Below, piece after piece: positions 31,511-40,887 of a DNA stretch of 64,000 nt; position 1 is the stretch's first letter; every line of letters begins with the position of its first letter. The notes under the pieces are model-generated. The model saw nothing but the letters and a program-made list of their open reading frames with translations, was not told where the DNA came from and did no database searches. The translations under genes and the position numbers were made by a program. Source of the DNA: an uncultured Methanolobus sp. (GTDB lineage Archaea; Halobacteriota; Methanosarcinia; Methanosarcinales; Methanosarcinaceae); contig NZ_OY762426.1 of NCBI RefSeq assembly GCF_963665675.1, forward strand, positions 2,294,001 to 2,358,000, in the 5' to 3' direction.

Positions 31511-32563
31511 ATGGAAAAAAAGTTTGACTATCTAAGGATTCTGAAAGTGGATTATGCTACTTATTTTGAATGTTGGATTATGGTAGTGCCATGGTTTTTT
31601 TATCCTATGCTCTTTCTTCCAGATACAAAAGTCTCTGTTAGTTCGTGGACATTGATAACAATATGCATAAGCCTGATTGGCCTAATTCTATTGGTTCGAA
31701 GGGTGCTTTTCCTAAGATACCTTTATATTCAGGGTATCGATTCAATCGGATATGTCATCTCAATAAAACATGATGGATACAGAGAACGCCAGTCAATGAT
31801 TGAATTGGAACATGAATATCTGGATGAGAAGTACAAGATACTGACTGATTTGAGGCATTCTACATTCTATAAATATCACTTTCGAAAAGGTGACAATATA
31901 ATCATTCGTTTTAACCCTAAAAAACCGACTGATGGTATAATTAGAGATGCCTATTTCCCTCAGCACAATAATTCAACTTCTGCAACTGTTTCTCAACTTT
32001 CGGATTCAGTGGCAGAAAATAAGCTAACATATATGGATAACCGTTTTCTACTAAGTGAATTCGTATTTGCCGATGTCTGGTTGTCTGATAGAATCGATAC
32101 CGTCCTTTCGTATCAGCAATTCATGGATACTATTATGGAATTTGCCAGGAATAATTACCTTTTGGATGAAAAAAGAAACAGGATTGTTCTAAAAAACAAT
32201 TTCATTCTGAAAACAAATGCTTCCAAATTTGCGGATAAAGATATCTTCTCTTTTGAATTCCGCAGGTATTATCATCGAATTTATGCTATATATGTTCCAA
32301 TTGCATTTATTATGTCAGTTATTGTTGCTTTTTCTATTCCTCCTCTCATGGAGGGCCCAAGGGGTGTGGGATTTACTTGGATATTACTTTTGATGTTGTT
32401 TTTACTCCCTATTTTTTTAGTATGGATGGCTTATGAGATTGGAAGGGGTATCAGAAACATAAAAACAATTGATTATGGTAAGGAAGCCGAGAGAGTTTAT
32501 TCTGAGATACTGGATGCTGTCAGAGAAAAAGAGAAAGAAATTGCTGAAATTAAAGATGAATAA
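31511..32563 (+). CDS. Membrane protein with DUF3592-like domain
   Basis: A 350-residue protein with two membrane helices near the N-terminus (~20-70) and two near residues 255-320. Between them, ~80-150 resembles DUF3592 (a GYVISIKHDGY strand and a final KGDNIIIRFNPKKP block). The C-terminus is a charged helix. No catalytic motif is seen. I do not know its function; the neighbours suggest an envelope role. Confidence 0.7.
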   Translation: MEKKFDYLRILKVDYATYFECWIMVVPWFFYPMLFLPDTKVSVSSWTLITICISLIGLILLVRRVLFLRYLYIQGIDSIGYVISIKHDGYRERQSMIELEHEYLDEKYKILTDLRHSTFYKYHFRKGDNIIIRFNPKKPTDGIIRDAYFPQHNNSTSATVSQLSDSVAENKLTYMDNRFLLSEFVFADVWLSDRIDTVLSYQQFMDTIMEFARNNYLLDEKRNRIVLKNNFILKTNASKFADKDIFSFEFRRYYHRIYAIYVPIAFIMSVIVAFSIPPLMEGPRGVGFTWILLLMLFLLPIFLVWMAYEIGRGIRNIKTIDYGKEAERVYSEILDAVREKEKEIAEIKDE

Positions 32564-32585
32564 GTGATAATACAAAGGAAAAAGT

Positions 32586-32936
32586 ATGATTGAATCGATT
32601 GCTCTTATGTCGTTTTTTCTTTACCTGATTATATTGATTATTATTTGTTGGAAAGGATTTGTTTTTTCAACAGAGTATGCGGACTATCATTCAGGTCAAA
32701 TTGTTGTTTCAATTGTAGTTATATACATTGTTTCTGCAATCGTATCCTTTCTGGCAATTATTTATGCTCCATATAAGTTAGGCATTAATATCTATTTCAC
32801 GGAATACCATCAGTTTGAAACAGGGCTTCTTCTTGTGATAAGCTCTATGATTGCTTATTTTGTGTCCTCGAAATTTCTGAAAAAGTGCATTCATTTCTTC
32901 ATGAAGGAAGGGGATTTGGTGCGAAAAAAGAAGTGA
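32586..32936 (+). CDS. Small membrane protein, unknown
   Basis: A 116-residue protein with three hydrophobic helices (~5-23, ~38-62, ~78-95) and a basic tail. It begins 22 bases after the DUF3592-like gene, and AAAGGAAAAAGT precedes the start. No family recognised. Confidence 0.65.
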   Translation: MIESIALMSFFLYLIILIIICWKGFVFSTEYADYHSGQIVVSIVVIYIVSAIVSFLAIIYAPYKLGINIYFTEYHQFETGLLLVISSMIAYFVSSKFLKKCIHFFMKEGDLVRKKK

Positions 32937-32986
32937 CTTTATTTTTTGTAACAACCTTTATCAGATCTACCGGACAACTTACAACC

Positions 32987-34045
32987 ATGAATCATCGACA
33001 TCTCATCATCCTATTTCTCACAACACTAATCCTCCTGACATCCGGCTGCTCAGACAACAGCACAGACACACCCGACACAATCGAAACTCCTGAAGTATCC
33101 GATGTATCAAACACTGATGCCACAAACGCCGCCACCGAATCCACTTCAGAAACAGACTACCGCCAGCAAATGCGTGATTTTGTCGTCAACATCAACACTT
33201 ACTCTAAACAGAAAAACCCTGATTTCATAATAATTCCGCAGAACGGTCAGGAACTTCTCACATCTGGCGGAGAGAATGATGATCCGATTGCACAGGATTA
33301 CATTGCAGCCATTGACGGAGTTGGCAGGGAAGACCTCTTCTTTGGCCACGATGATGACAACGTGGCAACAGAGGAAGGAGATACGGAATATATGGCATCA
33401 TTACTGGATATCGCCAGGGATAACGGTGTGGTCGTACTGGTAACCGATTACTGTTGGACTAACTCTTATGTCGATGCTTCATATCGTGAGAATGCAGACA
33501 GGGATTACATCTCCTTTGCTGCTGGCAGCAGGGATCTTGATACTATCCCTGAGTATCCGGAAGAGCCCTATAATGCTAACAGCAACGATATTCAATCACT
33601 TGCTGATGCTGAGAATTTTTTGTACCTCATCAATCCAGAGGAGTTTGACAGCAAAGAGGAGTTTCTGGAAAGCTTGCAGGAAACTGACTACGATGTAATT
33701 CTTATCGATCTGTTCTTTTATGACCTGCCTCTGACATCTGATGACATCGCTTCCCTGAAAACCAAGTCAAATGGTGGTTCACGGCTTGTAATTGCTTACA
33801 TGAGCATTGGTGAGAGTGAAAGCTATCGTTACTACTGGGATGAATCATGGAACGCAGGCTCTCCTGAATGGCTTGAGGCTGAGAATCCCGACTGGGAAGG
33901 CAACTACAAGGTACGCTACTGGGACAGCGAGTGGCAATCTCTCATCTATGGAAATGAAGATGCGTACCTGGACATGATAATCGATGCGGGATTTGATGGT
34001 GTTTATCTTGATATAATAGATGCTTTCGAGTATTATGAAGATTGA
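32987..34045 (+). CDS. GH114/TM1410-like secreted lipoprotein
   Basis: A 352-residue protein with a signal sequence ending in lipobox LTSGC (Cys21) and a Thr/Ser-rich linker. The folded part resembles the TM1410/MJ1477 family of alpha/beta barrels related to endo-alpha-1,4-polygalactosaminidase (GH114): AYMSIGESESYRYYWD, a SPEWL..NP block and DGVYLDIIDAFEYY near the end. It may cut a galactosaminogalactan-like polymer. I start at MNHRHL; the frame extends upstream into the preceding gene. Confidence 0.8.
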   Translation: MNHRHLIILFLTTLILLTSGCSDNSTDTPDTIETPEVSDVSNTDATNAATESTSETDYRQQMRDFVVNINTYSKQKNPDFIIIPQNGQELLTSGGENDDPIAQDYIAAIDGVGREDLFFGHDDDNVATEEGDTEYMASLLDIARDNGVVVLVTDYCWTNSYVDASYRENADRDYISFAAGSRDLDTIPEYPEEPYNANSNDIQSLADAENFLYLINPEEFDSKEEFLESLQETDYDVILIDLFFYDLPLTSDDIASLKTKSNGGSRLVIAYMSIGESESYRYYWDESWNAGSPEWLEAENPDWEGNYKVRYWDSEWQSLIYGNEDAYLDMIIDAGFDGVYLDIIDAFEYYED

Positions 34046-34113
34046 TTCCAACAACCAAAAATAGATATATATTAATATCATATCCTCAAAAAGACTTACA
34101 GCGAGGACTTTTT

Positions 34114-34953
34114 ATGTGGATAGGTACTAAAAAAATAATAACAATTCTGGCAGTGCTCTTGCTGGCAATCTCAGTAACAGGATGCGCATCAGATGATGGT
34201 AATGGCAATAGCAATGATGAGGGCAGTTCATCTGCTGGCGGGGCCAGTCCTACAGGTGATGAATACACTAACTCCATAGGTATGGAATTCCAGCGCATCG
34301 ATGCTGGAACATTCAACATGGGAACATCCAAGTATGCATACTCACAGCCAATCCATGAAGTAAGGATCAGTGATGCATTCTACATTGGAACATATGAAGT
34401 AACCCAGGCTCAGTGGGAAGAAGTAATGGGCAGCAATCCTTCAGAGTTCAGCGGTGATGATGGTCCTGTAGACAGCGTTTCATGGAATGACATTCAGGAA
34501 TTCATAAGCAAGCTCAATGAGATGGAGGACACCACAAAGTACAGACTTCCAACCGAAGCAGAATGGGAATATGCAGCGACAGCCGGAACAACAACTCTCT
34601 ATTCATTTGGAGAAATAAACGAGGACGAAGGCCCGGTCCTCAAAGACTATGCATGGTATCAGGAAAACTCATACGAGAAGACCCATGAAGTAGGTCAGAA
34701 GCTTCCAAACCCATGGGGACTTTATGATGTCCACGGGAATGTCTGGGAACTTGTACAGGACAGCTGGGTGGACAATTACGGCAGTGCAAACGAGGACGGC
34801 AGTGCGGTAGATAAAGGTGAAGGTTCCCTTAGAGTTGCCAGAGGTGGCAGTTACTCAAGCAAGGAAAACGCACTCTACACAGCATACAGAAAGAAACAGG
34901 ATCCACGTGATGGGGATTCTGCAATAGGTTTCCGTCTTGTAATGGACGCATGA
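34114..34953 (+). CDS. SUMF1/FGE-domain lipoprotein
   Basis: A 279-residue protein. Start MWIGTK has GAGGA upstream. A lipobox VTGC places the lipid at Cys24. The formylglycine-generating-enzyme-like (SUMF1) domain runs from ~45 to the end: GMEFQRIDAGTFNMG, YEVTQAQW, RLPTEAEWEYAA, GNVWEL, RGGSY and a final GFRLV. The copper-binding cysteines of true FGE are absent (RGGSYSSKEN), so it is not expected to modify sulfatases and may bind ligands instead. Last of the envelope gene run. Confidence 0.87.
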   Translation: MWIGTKKIITILAVLLLAISVTGCASDDGNGNSNDEGSSSAGGASPTGDEYTNSIGMEFQRIDAGTFNMGTSKYAYSQPIHEVRISDAFYIGTYEVTQAQWEEVMGSNPSEFSGDDGPVDSVSWNDIQEFISKLNEMEDTTKYRLPTEAEWEYAATAGTTTLYSFGEINEDEGPVLKDYAWYQENSYEKTHEVGQKLPNPWGLYDVHGNVWELVQDSWVDNYGSANEDGSAVDKGEGSLRVARGGSYSSKENALYTAYRKKQDPRDGDSAIGFRLVMDA

Positions 34954-34980
34954 GCTTCAGATTCAAAAATGATTAATCGT

Positions 34981-35022
34981 GCTAAAGCCTCTATGGCTTT
35001 AGTAATTTCTGTTTTTGTTTTA
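34981..35022 (+). terminator. Terminator after the envelope gene run
   Basis: Stem CTAAAGCC/GGCTTTAG (34982-34989 with 34995-35002) followed by a T-rich stretch to about 35022. It lies just after the SUMF1-domain gene and before the Vms1-like gene. Confidence 0.6.
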
Positions 35023-35118
35023 TTCCTGCAAAAATTATATTCTGGTGGGAGTTTTGTATTTTATTCTTCAGAATAAATCGATAGATTATTTATCATGTAA
35101 GTCTCTATTTCAGATGAA

Positions 35119-36144
35119 ATGATTGAAAAGGACAAAGTTGTTGGCAACATCAGCTCAATTTTTAACAGGTACTCCGGGAAAGAGGACCTTGAAAATGAAA
35201 TAAACCGATTACAGTCACATATAGTTGAGCTTGAGCTGGATGTGAGGACGGCCAACATCAGGTATGAAAAAAGCATCGATTCTGAGAAAAAAGCAGTTGC
35301 TGCAAAACAGGAAGCTGAAGAAAAACTCAATGCCATGGAAGTGAAACTTAAAACCCTGGAGCACGAGGTCGAGAAAGAAAGAACCGATGTTCCTGCATCT
35401 ATTTCATTCACATGTAATGAGCAGTTCAGCAAACAGCGTAGCGAAAATTTTCTCAGTTCTTTGTCAACTATCAGTTATAATGATCCTTCACTCGTAACAT
35501 TATATGTTGCCGCCGCCGAAAGTCCTGCCAGCATAAAGGAATATGATCTTTTAACAGAACGTGTGGATAGCGAAACCCTTGCACTGGCAGAGAAAGTTGA
35601 ATCAAATACAGGTTTTGTTTTGTTCTATTCCCCGAATCACATGATAAATGAGCTTCTTGTGCCACCATTGCCATTAAAAAGCTCTTCATGGATTATGGAT
35701 GACAAATTTGATATTACACCAATCTCAGAGCTGTTGGAAAAAGATGCAGCTGTTTGTGTACTTGTGGCTCATGCAGGCGAATCTTTCACAGGTTTCTCTC
35801 TTGATTCTCAGGACTTTGATTCTTTCCAGATGATAAAGACAAGTGTCAAGGCCAAACATGCCAAAGGCGGTTTCAGCCAGAGGCGTTTTGAAAGGTTGCG
35901 GGATGAGGACATCGCTCATCATATAGACAAAGCAAGACTCGCCCTCAAAGACCTTTTTAGTGAATTCAGAGGCAGCATAGACTATATGATCCTGGCCGGT
36001 GATCTCCCGCTTGCTAAAGAGATCGCTCTGGATATTCCTCTTGATATCGCTCAGGTATATTCATCATCCGATGTCCGTATCGAAAAACATAATATCTCCG
36101 GCATAATGAAACAATTAATGACCTGTCGCAGGTACAGGCTATGA
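35119..36144 (+). CDS. Vms1/VLRF1-like peptidyl-tRNA hydrolase
   Basis: A 341-residue protein. The N-terminal ~100 residues form a coiled coil. Residues ~150-330 resemble the release-factor-like domain of Vms1/ANKZF1 and VLRF1 proteins: a strand pair, then the signature KAKHAKGGFSQRRFERLRDE, where GGFSQ stands for the GGQ-like catalytic loop. Family members release nascent chains from tRNA on stalled 60S/50S subunits. No ribosome site precedes the ATG and an AT-rich box lies ~25 bases upstream, so the mRNA may be leaderless. Followed by an unknown gene and RlmE. Confidence 0.8.
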   Translation: MIEKDKVVGNISSIFNRYSGKEDLENEINRLQSHIVELELDVRTANIRYEKSIDSEKKAVAAKQEAEEKLNAMEVKLKTLEHEVEKERTDVPASISFTCNEQFSKQRSENFLSSLSTISYNDPSLVTLYVAAAESPASIKEYDLLTERVDSETLALAEKVESNTGFVLFYSPNHMINELLVPPLPLKSSSWIMDDKFDITPISELLEKDAAVCVLVAHAGESFTGFSLDSQDFDSFQMIKTSVKAKHAKGGFSQRRFERLRDEDIAHHIDKARLALKDLFSEFRGSIDYMILAGDLPLAKEIALDIPLDIAQVYSSSDVRIEKHNISGIMKQLMTCRRYRL

Positions 36145-36169
36145 TGTATGGTAATATGAGGTCGCTTCA

Positions 36170-36778
36170 ATGCTAAGTAATGAGGAACTTTGCGGAATTA
36201 TCGATGCTTTAGGCGCTCTGACTCCGGATGAAATATACCACATAACAAAGGAGCTATCCTTACTTAAAAGAGGAACTCCTCCGTCTATGCCTTCGATTAA
36301 GAATTTATGTGTGGAGGCTGAAAAAGAACATCTCATTGTTGTCGTTTCCGGGGAAGAGGTCACAGGGCCGTCAGGTGGAGGTGCCAGTATTTCTTCACAG
36401 AATTCTGATGAAGAAGATGATATTCTCATGTATTATATATCCGGGCCAAATGCATTTCCTGAAGTTCCGTTTGAACTCAGCGAGGTTATCGACATTCTTG
36501 AATTGAAAAAACGCGAAGTGAACCTCAGCAGCGTCGCTTCCAGACTACACAGGAATCTTCATCGCAGAGTAAAGAATCTTGAAAATAAGATCGATTCTGT
36601 CAGTTCCGCAAAGGTACATGAACAGGATCTTGAAAATCTGGAGTTCCGGTACAGCGATATCCTTAACCAGTATTATGATTACACTTTCTGGCTTCCTGAT
36701 GATATGTCCGGTCTTGAAAATGAGATTCAGGAACTCAGCTCAAGGATTGAATCCCTGAAGGCGGCACAAGGTATTTGA
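36170..36778 (+). CDS. Unknown acidic coiled-coil protein
   Basis: A 202-residue protein I do not recognise. The N-terminal ~35 residues look like a helical DNA/RNA-binding-type bundle (a LGALTPDEIYHITKEL stretch). A low-complexity loop with GPSGGGAS and acidic residues follows (~65-85), then helices with heptad spacing to the end. It sits 25 bases after the Vms1-like gene and 25 bases before rlmE, all on one strand, which suggests a shared transcript and a ribosome-linked role. Confidence 0.7.
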   Translation: MLSNEELCGIIDALGALTPDEIYHITKELSLLKRGTPPSMPSIKNLCVEAEKEHLIVVVSGEEVTGPSGGGASISSQNSDEEDDILMYYISGPNAFPEVPFELSEVIDILELKKREVNLSSVASRLHRNLHRRVKNLENKIDSVSSAKVHEQDLENLEFRYSDILNQYYDYTFWLPDDMSGLENEIQELSSRIESLKAAQGI

Positions 36779-36803
36779 GTTTTAGGTATTATCTGGTACA
36801 TAT

Positions 36804-37568
36804 ATGGCAAGAGACAGGCGTGACAAATATTACTGGAAAGCCAAGGACCAGGGTTATCGTTCCCGGGCAGCATACAAGCTTTTTCAGATAAATGAAAAAC
36901 ACCACGTTATTAAGGAAGAAGACACTGTGGTAGATCTGGGCGCTGCTCCAGGTGGATGGTGTGAGGTTGCAAAGGAGTTATCCGGCGGACGAGTTGTAGG
37001 TGTTGATCTGCGGAAGATAGCAACGATAGAAGGCGTGGAAACCATAGTTGGCGATATTACTTCTGACAGGACAATTGCAAAAATACTTGACATGGTTGGC
37101 CATGAAGGAGCAGATGCGGTAATCTGTGATGCAGCACCGAACTTAAGTGGAAACTGGAATTATGACCATGCACGCTCTATTGACCTGACAAAATCAGCTC
37201 TTGGATGTGCGAAGAAGATTCTAAAGCCAGGAGGGCATTTCGTAGTAAAAGTATTCCAGGGTGATATGTTCAAGGATTTCCTTGAGGAAGTAAAGGACAA
37301 TTTCACGTATGCACGTTCTTATTCCCCTAAAGCTTCAAGGTCACAGAGCGCTGAAATTTATGTGATTGGCAAGAAGTTCCTCACAGCTCCTGTAAGACGC
37401 GGAGATGTATATGAAGTTGATATAACAGAGCTGGGTTCCAGTGGTGACGGTGCGGTTCTGATTGATAATTTTGTTGTTTTTGTAAAAAGTGTGCAGCCTG
37501 GTGATCACGTCAGGATCAAGATCAATGATGTGAAACCTAATTTTGCATTTGCGGAAGTTATTGAGTAA
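36804..37568 (+). CDS. rlmE: 23S rRNA 2'-O-ribose methyltransferase (FtsJ/RlmE)
   Basis: A 254-residue SAM-dependent methylase. N-terminal SRAAYKLFQI with the first catalytic Lys, SAM motif DLGAAPGGWCEV (~45), Asp motif CDAAPNLSGN (~113) and KVFQGD with the second Lys (~150) match RlmE, which methylates the U in the A loop of 23S rRNA. The last ~60 residues form a TRAM domain, common in archaeal versions. It closes the Vms1-unknown-rlmE run. Confidence 0.95.
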   Translation: MARDRRDKYYWKAKDQGYRSRAAYKLFQINEKHHVIKEEDTVVDLGAAPGGWCEVAKELSGGRVVGVDLRKIATIEGVETIVGDITSDRTIAKILDMVGHEGADAVICDAAPNLSGNWNYDHARSIDLTKSALGCAKKILKPGGHFVVKVFQGDMFKDFLEEVKDNFTYARSYSPKASRSQSAEIYVIGKKFLTAPVRRGDVYEVDITELGSSGDGAVLIDNFVVFVKSVQPGDHVRIKINDVKPNFAFAEVIE

Positions 37569-37672
37569 TCATTTATTTACTTTTTAGAAGTAGCTTTGAC
37601 CTGTCACCTCTTTTTTCATCAATTATATATTTATGTGATAAAGTAATGTAATTTTTATAGTGCGTGTGCAGT

Positions 37673-39285
37673 TATACCCCAACTTTGACAGTCAAAATTA
37701 ATAAGAGTGTTCTTAGCTTTGTTGTATTCGGTTAAAATGCAAACAAAACTAAGAACATATGAGATTATTCCTAATGAGAATATATGCTTTCCCATCGGAA
37801 CTATTCTGGCTGTAAATTGGCTTTACGATACCCTTGATTTATCCGCTGTTTTTGGTAAACACAAAAAGAATGGTATTGATATCAACAGCCTACTGAAAGC
37901 ACTTATAAGTTACAAGCTTACAGATAATTTCAGCATAAGTAAAGCTCACGATTGGATCAATCGTGATGAAGTGCTTGACATTTTCAATCTACCTGAATTT
38001 TGTGAAAGAACTCTCTACAGGGTTCTTGAAACCCTGGGAAATAATCGTGAAACGATTATTTCCAATATTCAGGATGAAATATTTGCCCGATACGATTTTG
38101 AACATACCAACGTAAACATGGACTGGACGAGCATTTTTTTCCATGGTGACAAATCTCCTCTTGGAATGTATGGATATAGCAGAGATCATCGACCAGACAA
38201 AAAACAGATAACAATAGGTCTTGCTGAACTTGCTAATCCTATAAATGTTCCCATAGGTCTTACAGTAGAGAAGGGAAATCTACCAGATCAAAAACATTTT
38301 GAGAAGACATATTACCAAATCAACAATAGAATGGACCAGGGTTCACTTGTCGTTTTTGATAAAGGAGCTCATAGCAAAGGGAACATTGACTTGATAAGGG
38401 AAGATGAGATGCATTACTTAACTGCAAGAAAACTCAATAAGAGTGATGATAAGAAAATTGCAGTATTCTGGGAAGCTTCTCCTGAACTTATCGATTCTGA
38501 AAATGGAATATATGGACTGAAAACCATTAAACCAAGCAGTGTTAATTACATGTATTTTTCAGAAAAGCTCCAGAAAGAACAACATGACTCTAAAATAAGA
38601 AAAGTTATGAGATTGTTGGAGGAAGCAAAGGAGATACAGAAAGCTATCAGCAAAAACAAGAAGCTTCCTAAAAAATTCAGAATCAACAATGTTCTTGTTG
38701 ATGTCACTTATTCTTTGCAGACTAAACTGATGGAACTAGATGAACAGGAGGCTATCAAGCTTCTGGAAGAAAAGATAATTACAGGTAGAGAAGGATTTTT
38801 CTGCCTGAGATCAAGTCAGAATTTGACACTAAAAGAAGCTCTTCTAACATACAGAAAAAAAGACTCCATTGAAAAAATAATCCATTCCCTGAAGAACGAG
38901 ATTGAAATTAAACCATTAAGAGTATGGACTGAGGCTTCCATTTATGGTGCAGTGATCATAGGATTCATTGCACAACTTTTCATATCGCTGATGCGATATG
39001 AGTTCAATGAACTCAGACATAAGTCTACAAAATTCATCAAAAATAGCTTATTGAATTTGACAGTAACCGTCGATTTTACGGATGAGCAATCAAAAAAGTA
39101 CATTTACGCCAATTTTGATGGGATAAATTCACTGATTTTAAGGCAGAAATGGGTGAAATCGTAGCGAATTACTTAAAATTGTTTAGACTGTCAAATAGGT
39201 TTTCCTGACAAAAATACGAAAAATTGGGTCCAGTGAGAAGACATTCTCTTCATGAAAGAGTGAAAACTGTCAAACTTGGGTTATA
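37673..39285 (+). mobile_element. IS1634/IS4-type insertion sequence
   Basis: Ends TATACCCCAACTTTGACAGT (37673-37692) and the complement at 39266-39285 match at 18 of 20 bases. One transposase gene lies inside. A second ACTGTCAAA copy at ~39185 makes the exact right end less certain. I found no clear target duplication next to these ends. It lies between rlmE and a TPR gene, about 75 bases upstream of the latter's start. Confidence 0.75.
37737..39164 (+). CDS. IS1634-family (IS4 superfamily) transposase
   Basis: A 475-residue DDE transposase, full length. The first catalytic Asp is in MDWTSIFF, followed by GYSRDHRPDKKQITIGL, which is typical of IS1634; FDKGAHS holds the second Asp, and the C-terminal block YRKKDSIEKIIHSLK has the Glu. 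I start at MQTKLRTYE; a GTG ten codons upstream is possible. Confidence 0.9.
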   Translation: MQTKLRTYEIIPNENICFPIGTILAVNWLYDTLDLSAVFGKHKKNGIDINSLLKALISYKLTDNFSISKAHDWINRDEVLDIFNLPEFCERTLYRVLETLGNNRETIISNIQDEIFARYDFEHTNVNMDWTSIFFHGDKSPLGMYGYSRDHRPDKKQITIGLAELANPINVPIGLTVEKGNLPDQKHFEKTYYQINNRMDQGSLVVFDKGAHSKGNIDLIREDEMHYLTARKLNKSDDKKIAVFWEASPELIDSENGIYGLKTIKPSSVNYMYFSEKLQKEQHDSKIRKVMRLLEEAKEIQKAISKNKKLPKKFRINNVLVDVTYSLQTKLMELDEQEAIKLLEEKIITGREGFFCLRSSQNLTLKEALLTYRKKDSIEKIIHSLKNEIEIKPLRVWTEASIYGAVIIGFIAQLFISLMRYEFNELRHKSTKFIKNSLLNLTVTVDFTDEQSKKYIYANFDGINSLILRQKWVKS

Positions 39286-39360
39286 CTACTAAATACTTGC
39301 AGTACTTTCTTGTACAGAAAACTTGCATGGGCATCGATATTAACATTCTGGAACATATCT

Positions 39361-40377
39361 ATGAATTGTGAAGTCCCTGAACCGGAATCCCGTCCGCAGA
39401 AAAAACCTCTTCTATATGCTGGCGTCGGCATCCTTGTTATCCTTATTGCAGGATATGCTTTTTTTGGAGATCATATTCAACAGCAGAGGACATTGAATGA
39501 GATCGATTCCCTATGGGAGCAGGCATCACAACTACGGGATGAAGGAAATTATGATGCTGCACTTGAAGCCTATAATTCTGTTTTCAGCCTGATATCTTCA
39601 AAGGACTATCCGCTGGAGTATGGGATGAACCATTATTACCGGGGAAATGCCTATGAAGAGATGGCATCTTACGACTCGCAGAACGCCTCAAGTCATCTTC
39701 AGAACAGTATTTATGCCTATGATTATTCCCTGAAATTCATAACGGAAGAGGAATATCCTGCGGAGTATTTCAGGGTACAGTACAGTCTTGGTGATGCTTA
39801 CCTTAAACTATATGCTTCCCGGACAGATGTAACTGACCTGGACACTGCAATAGATTACTACGATGATGCACTTAGCTATTATTCCATAGCAGTAGATCCC
39901 ATATATTTTGCCTCTATTAACAATAAGCTTGGCAATGCATGGCGTAAGAAGGGTAATATTGAAAATAATGAGGATTGCCTTCAGAGTGCACTTTCATTTT
40001 ATGAAGAATCACTCAGGGTATTCAGGGAAGATGTATATTCCATGGAGTATGCAGGTGTTCAGAATAATCTTGGAAATCTTTATCTTGAAATGTCTTCTTA
40101 CGGAAATGAAAAAACCAACATTGAGAATGCGATTACTTCTTTTAACAATGCGCTTAGGGTGTACTCCATAGACAGCCGGCCAATAGAGTATGCCACTGCC
40201 CGGAATAACCTTGGAAATGCATGGTTCGAACTGTCTGAACTGGAAGATAAAGAAAGTAATGTGGAAAAAGCAGTTTCGTCTTACAACGAAGCTTTAAAGG
40301 TATTTACGATCGGCCTCTTCCCTGTTGAGCACGATGGTGTTATCCACAACATCGCACGTGCATACAAAAGTCTTTGA
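39361..40377 (+). CDS. Membrane-anchored TPR protein
   Basis: A 338-residue protein with a basic N-terminus, one membrane helix at ~18-36 (LLYAGVGILVILIAGYAFF) and then about six TPR-like repeats of ~44 residues with ARNNLGNAW-type consensus, as in bacterial/archaeal TPR_12 arrays. The start at 39361 is chosen because the upstream TTG frame extends toward the insertion sequence. The insertion lies directly in front, so its original promoter may have been replaced. Confidence 0.78.
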   Translation: MNCEVPEPESRPQKKPLLYAGVGILVILIAGYAFFGDHIQQQRTLNEIDSLWEQASQLRDEGNYDAALEAYNSVFSLISSKDYPLEYGMNHYYRGNAYEEMASYDSQNASSHLQNSIYAYDYSLKFITEEEYPAEYFRVQYSLGDAYLKLYASRTDVTDLDTAIDYYDDALSYYSIAVDPIYFASINNKLGNAWRKKGNIENNEDCLQSALSFYEESLRVFREDVYSMEYAGVQNNLGNLYLEMSSYGNEKTNIENAITSFNNALRVYSIDSRPIEYATARNNLGNAWFELSELEDKESNVEKAVSSYNEALKVFTIGLFPVEHDGVIHNIARAYKSL

Positions 40378-40440
40378 TATCAGTAGCATAAAGAAAAATG
40401 CAGATGAAATTTTCTGCAATTTTGCCAATGAGAATTGATC

Positions 40441-40731
40441 TTATCTTTCCTGTAAGGTCTGTACTTCCTCTACAAGACGTTTTCCGGCAGCAATTTCATC
40501 AATACTGTGAATTACCGCACCCAGATTCTCTATGGCCTGTTTTATCTCCTCGTAGTCCAGATTCTCTCCTTCGACTGTAATTTTTACCGTCTCTGTCTGC
40601 TGGTCTACTTCATATAGGCTCAAATTCACTCCGTGTACTCCCGGGAGCACACTAAGTGTCTTGGACAATTCAACAATTGATGGATGATGGGGTTTAAGCA
40701 CATCCAGGACCAATCTTCTAATTCCTGTCAA
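40441..40731 (-). CDS. DUF211 family protein
   Basis: A 96-residue ferredoxin-like-fold protein of the DUF211 family, common in methanogens and haloarchaea; the [11 protein letters not shown] start and [10 protein letters not shown] block are typical. It begins with TTG, with AAGGAAGGAT just before. Function is unknown. It is convergent with the TPR gene and divergent from the PHP gene. Confidence 0.87.
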   Translation of the reverse strand: MTGIRRLVLDVLKPHHPSIVELSKTLSVLPGVHGVNLSLYEVDQQTETVKITVEGENLDYEEIKQAIENLGAVIHSIDEIAAGKRLVEEVQTLQER

Positions 40732-40887
40732 TTTTTATCCTTCCTTATCAGAAAGTCATAAGATTTCAATAATCGGACTTATGAACATTGCCTATAAAGC
40801 ATTATATTATTTTTGTTTTCCTATGAATGGTTTTATCTAATTTCAGCACATAGTATGTTTAATTCTCCGGTCGACGAGGTATTTTTT

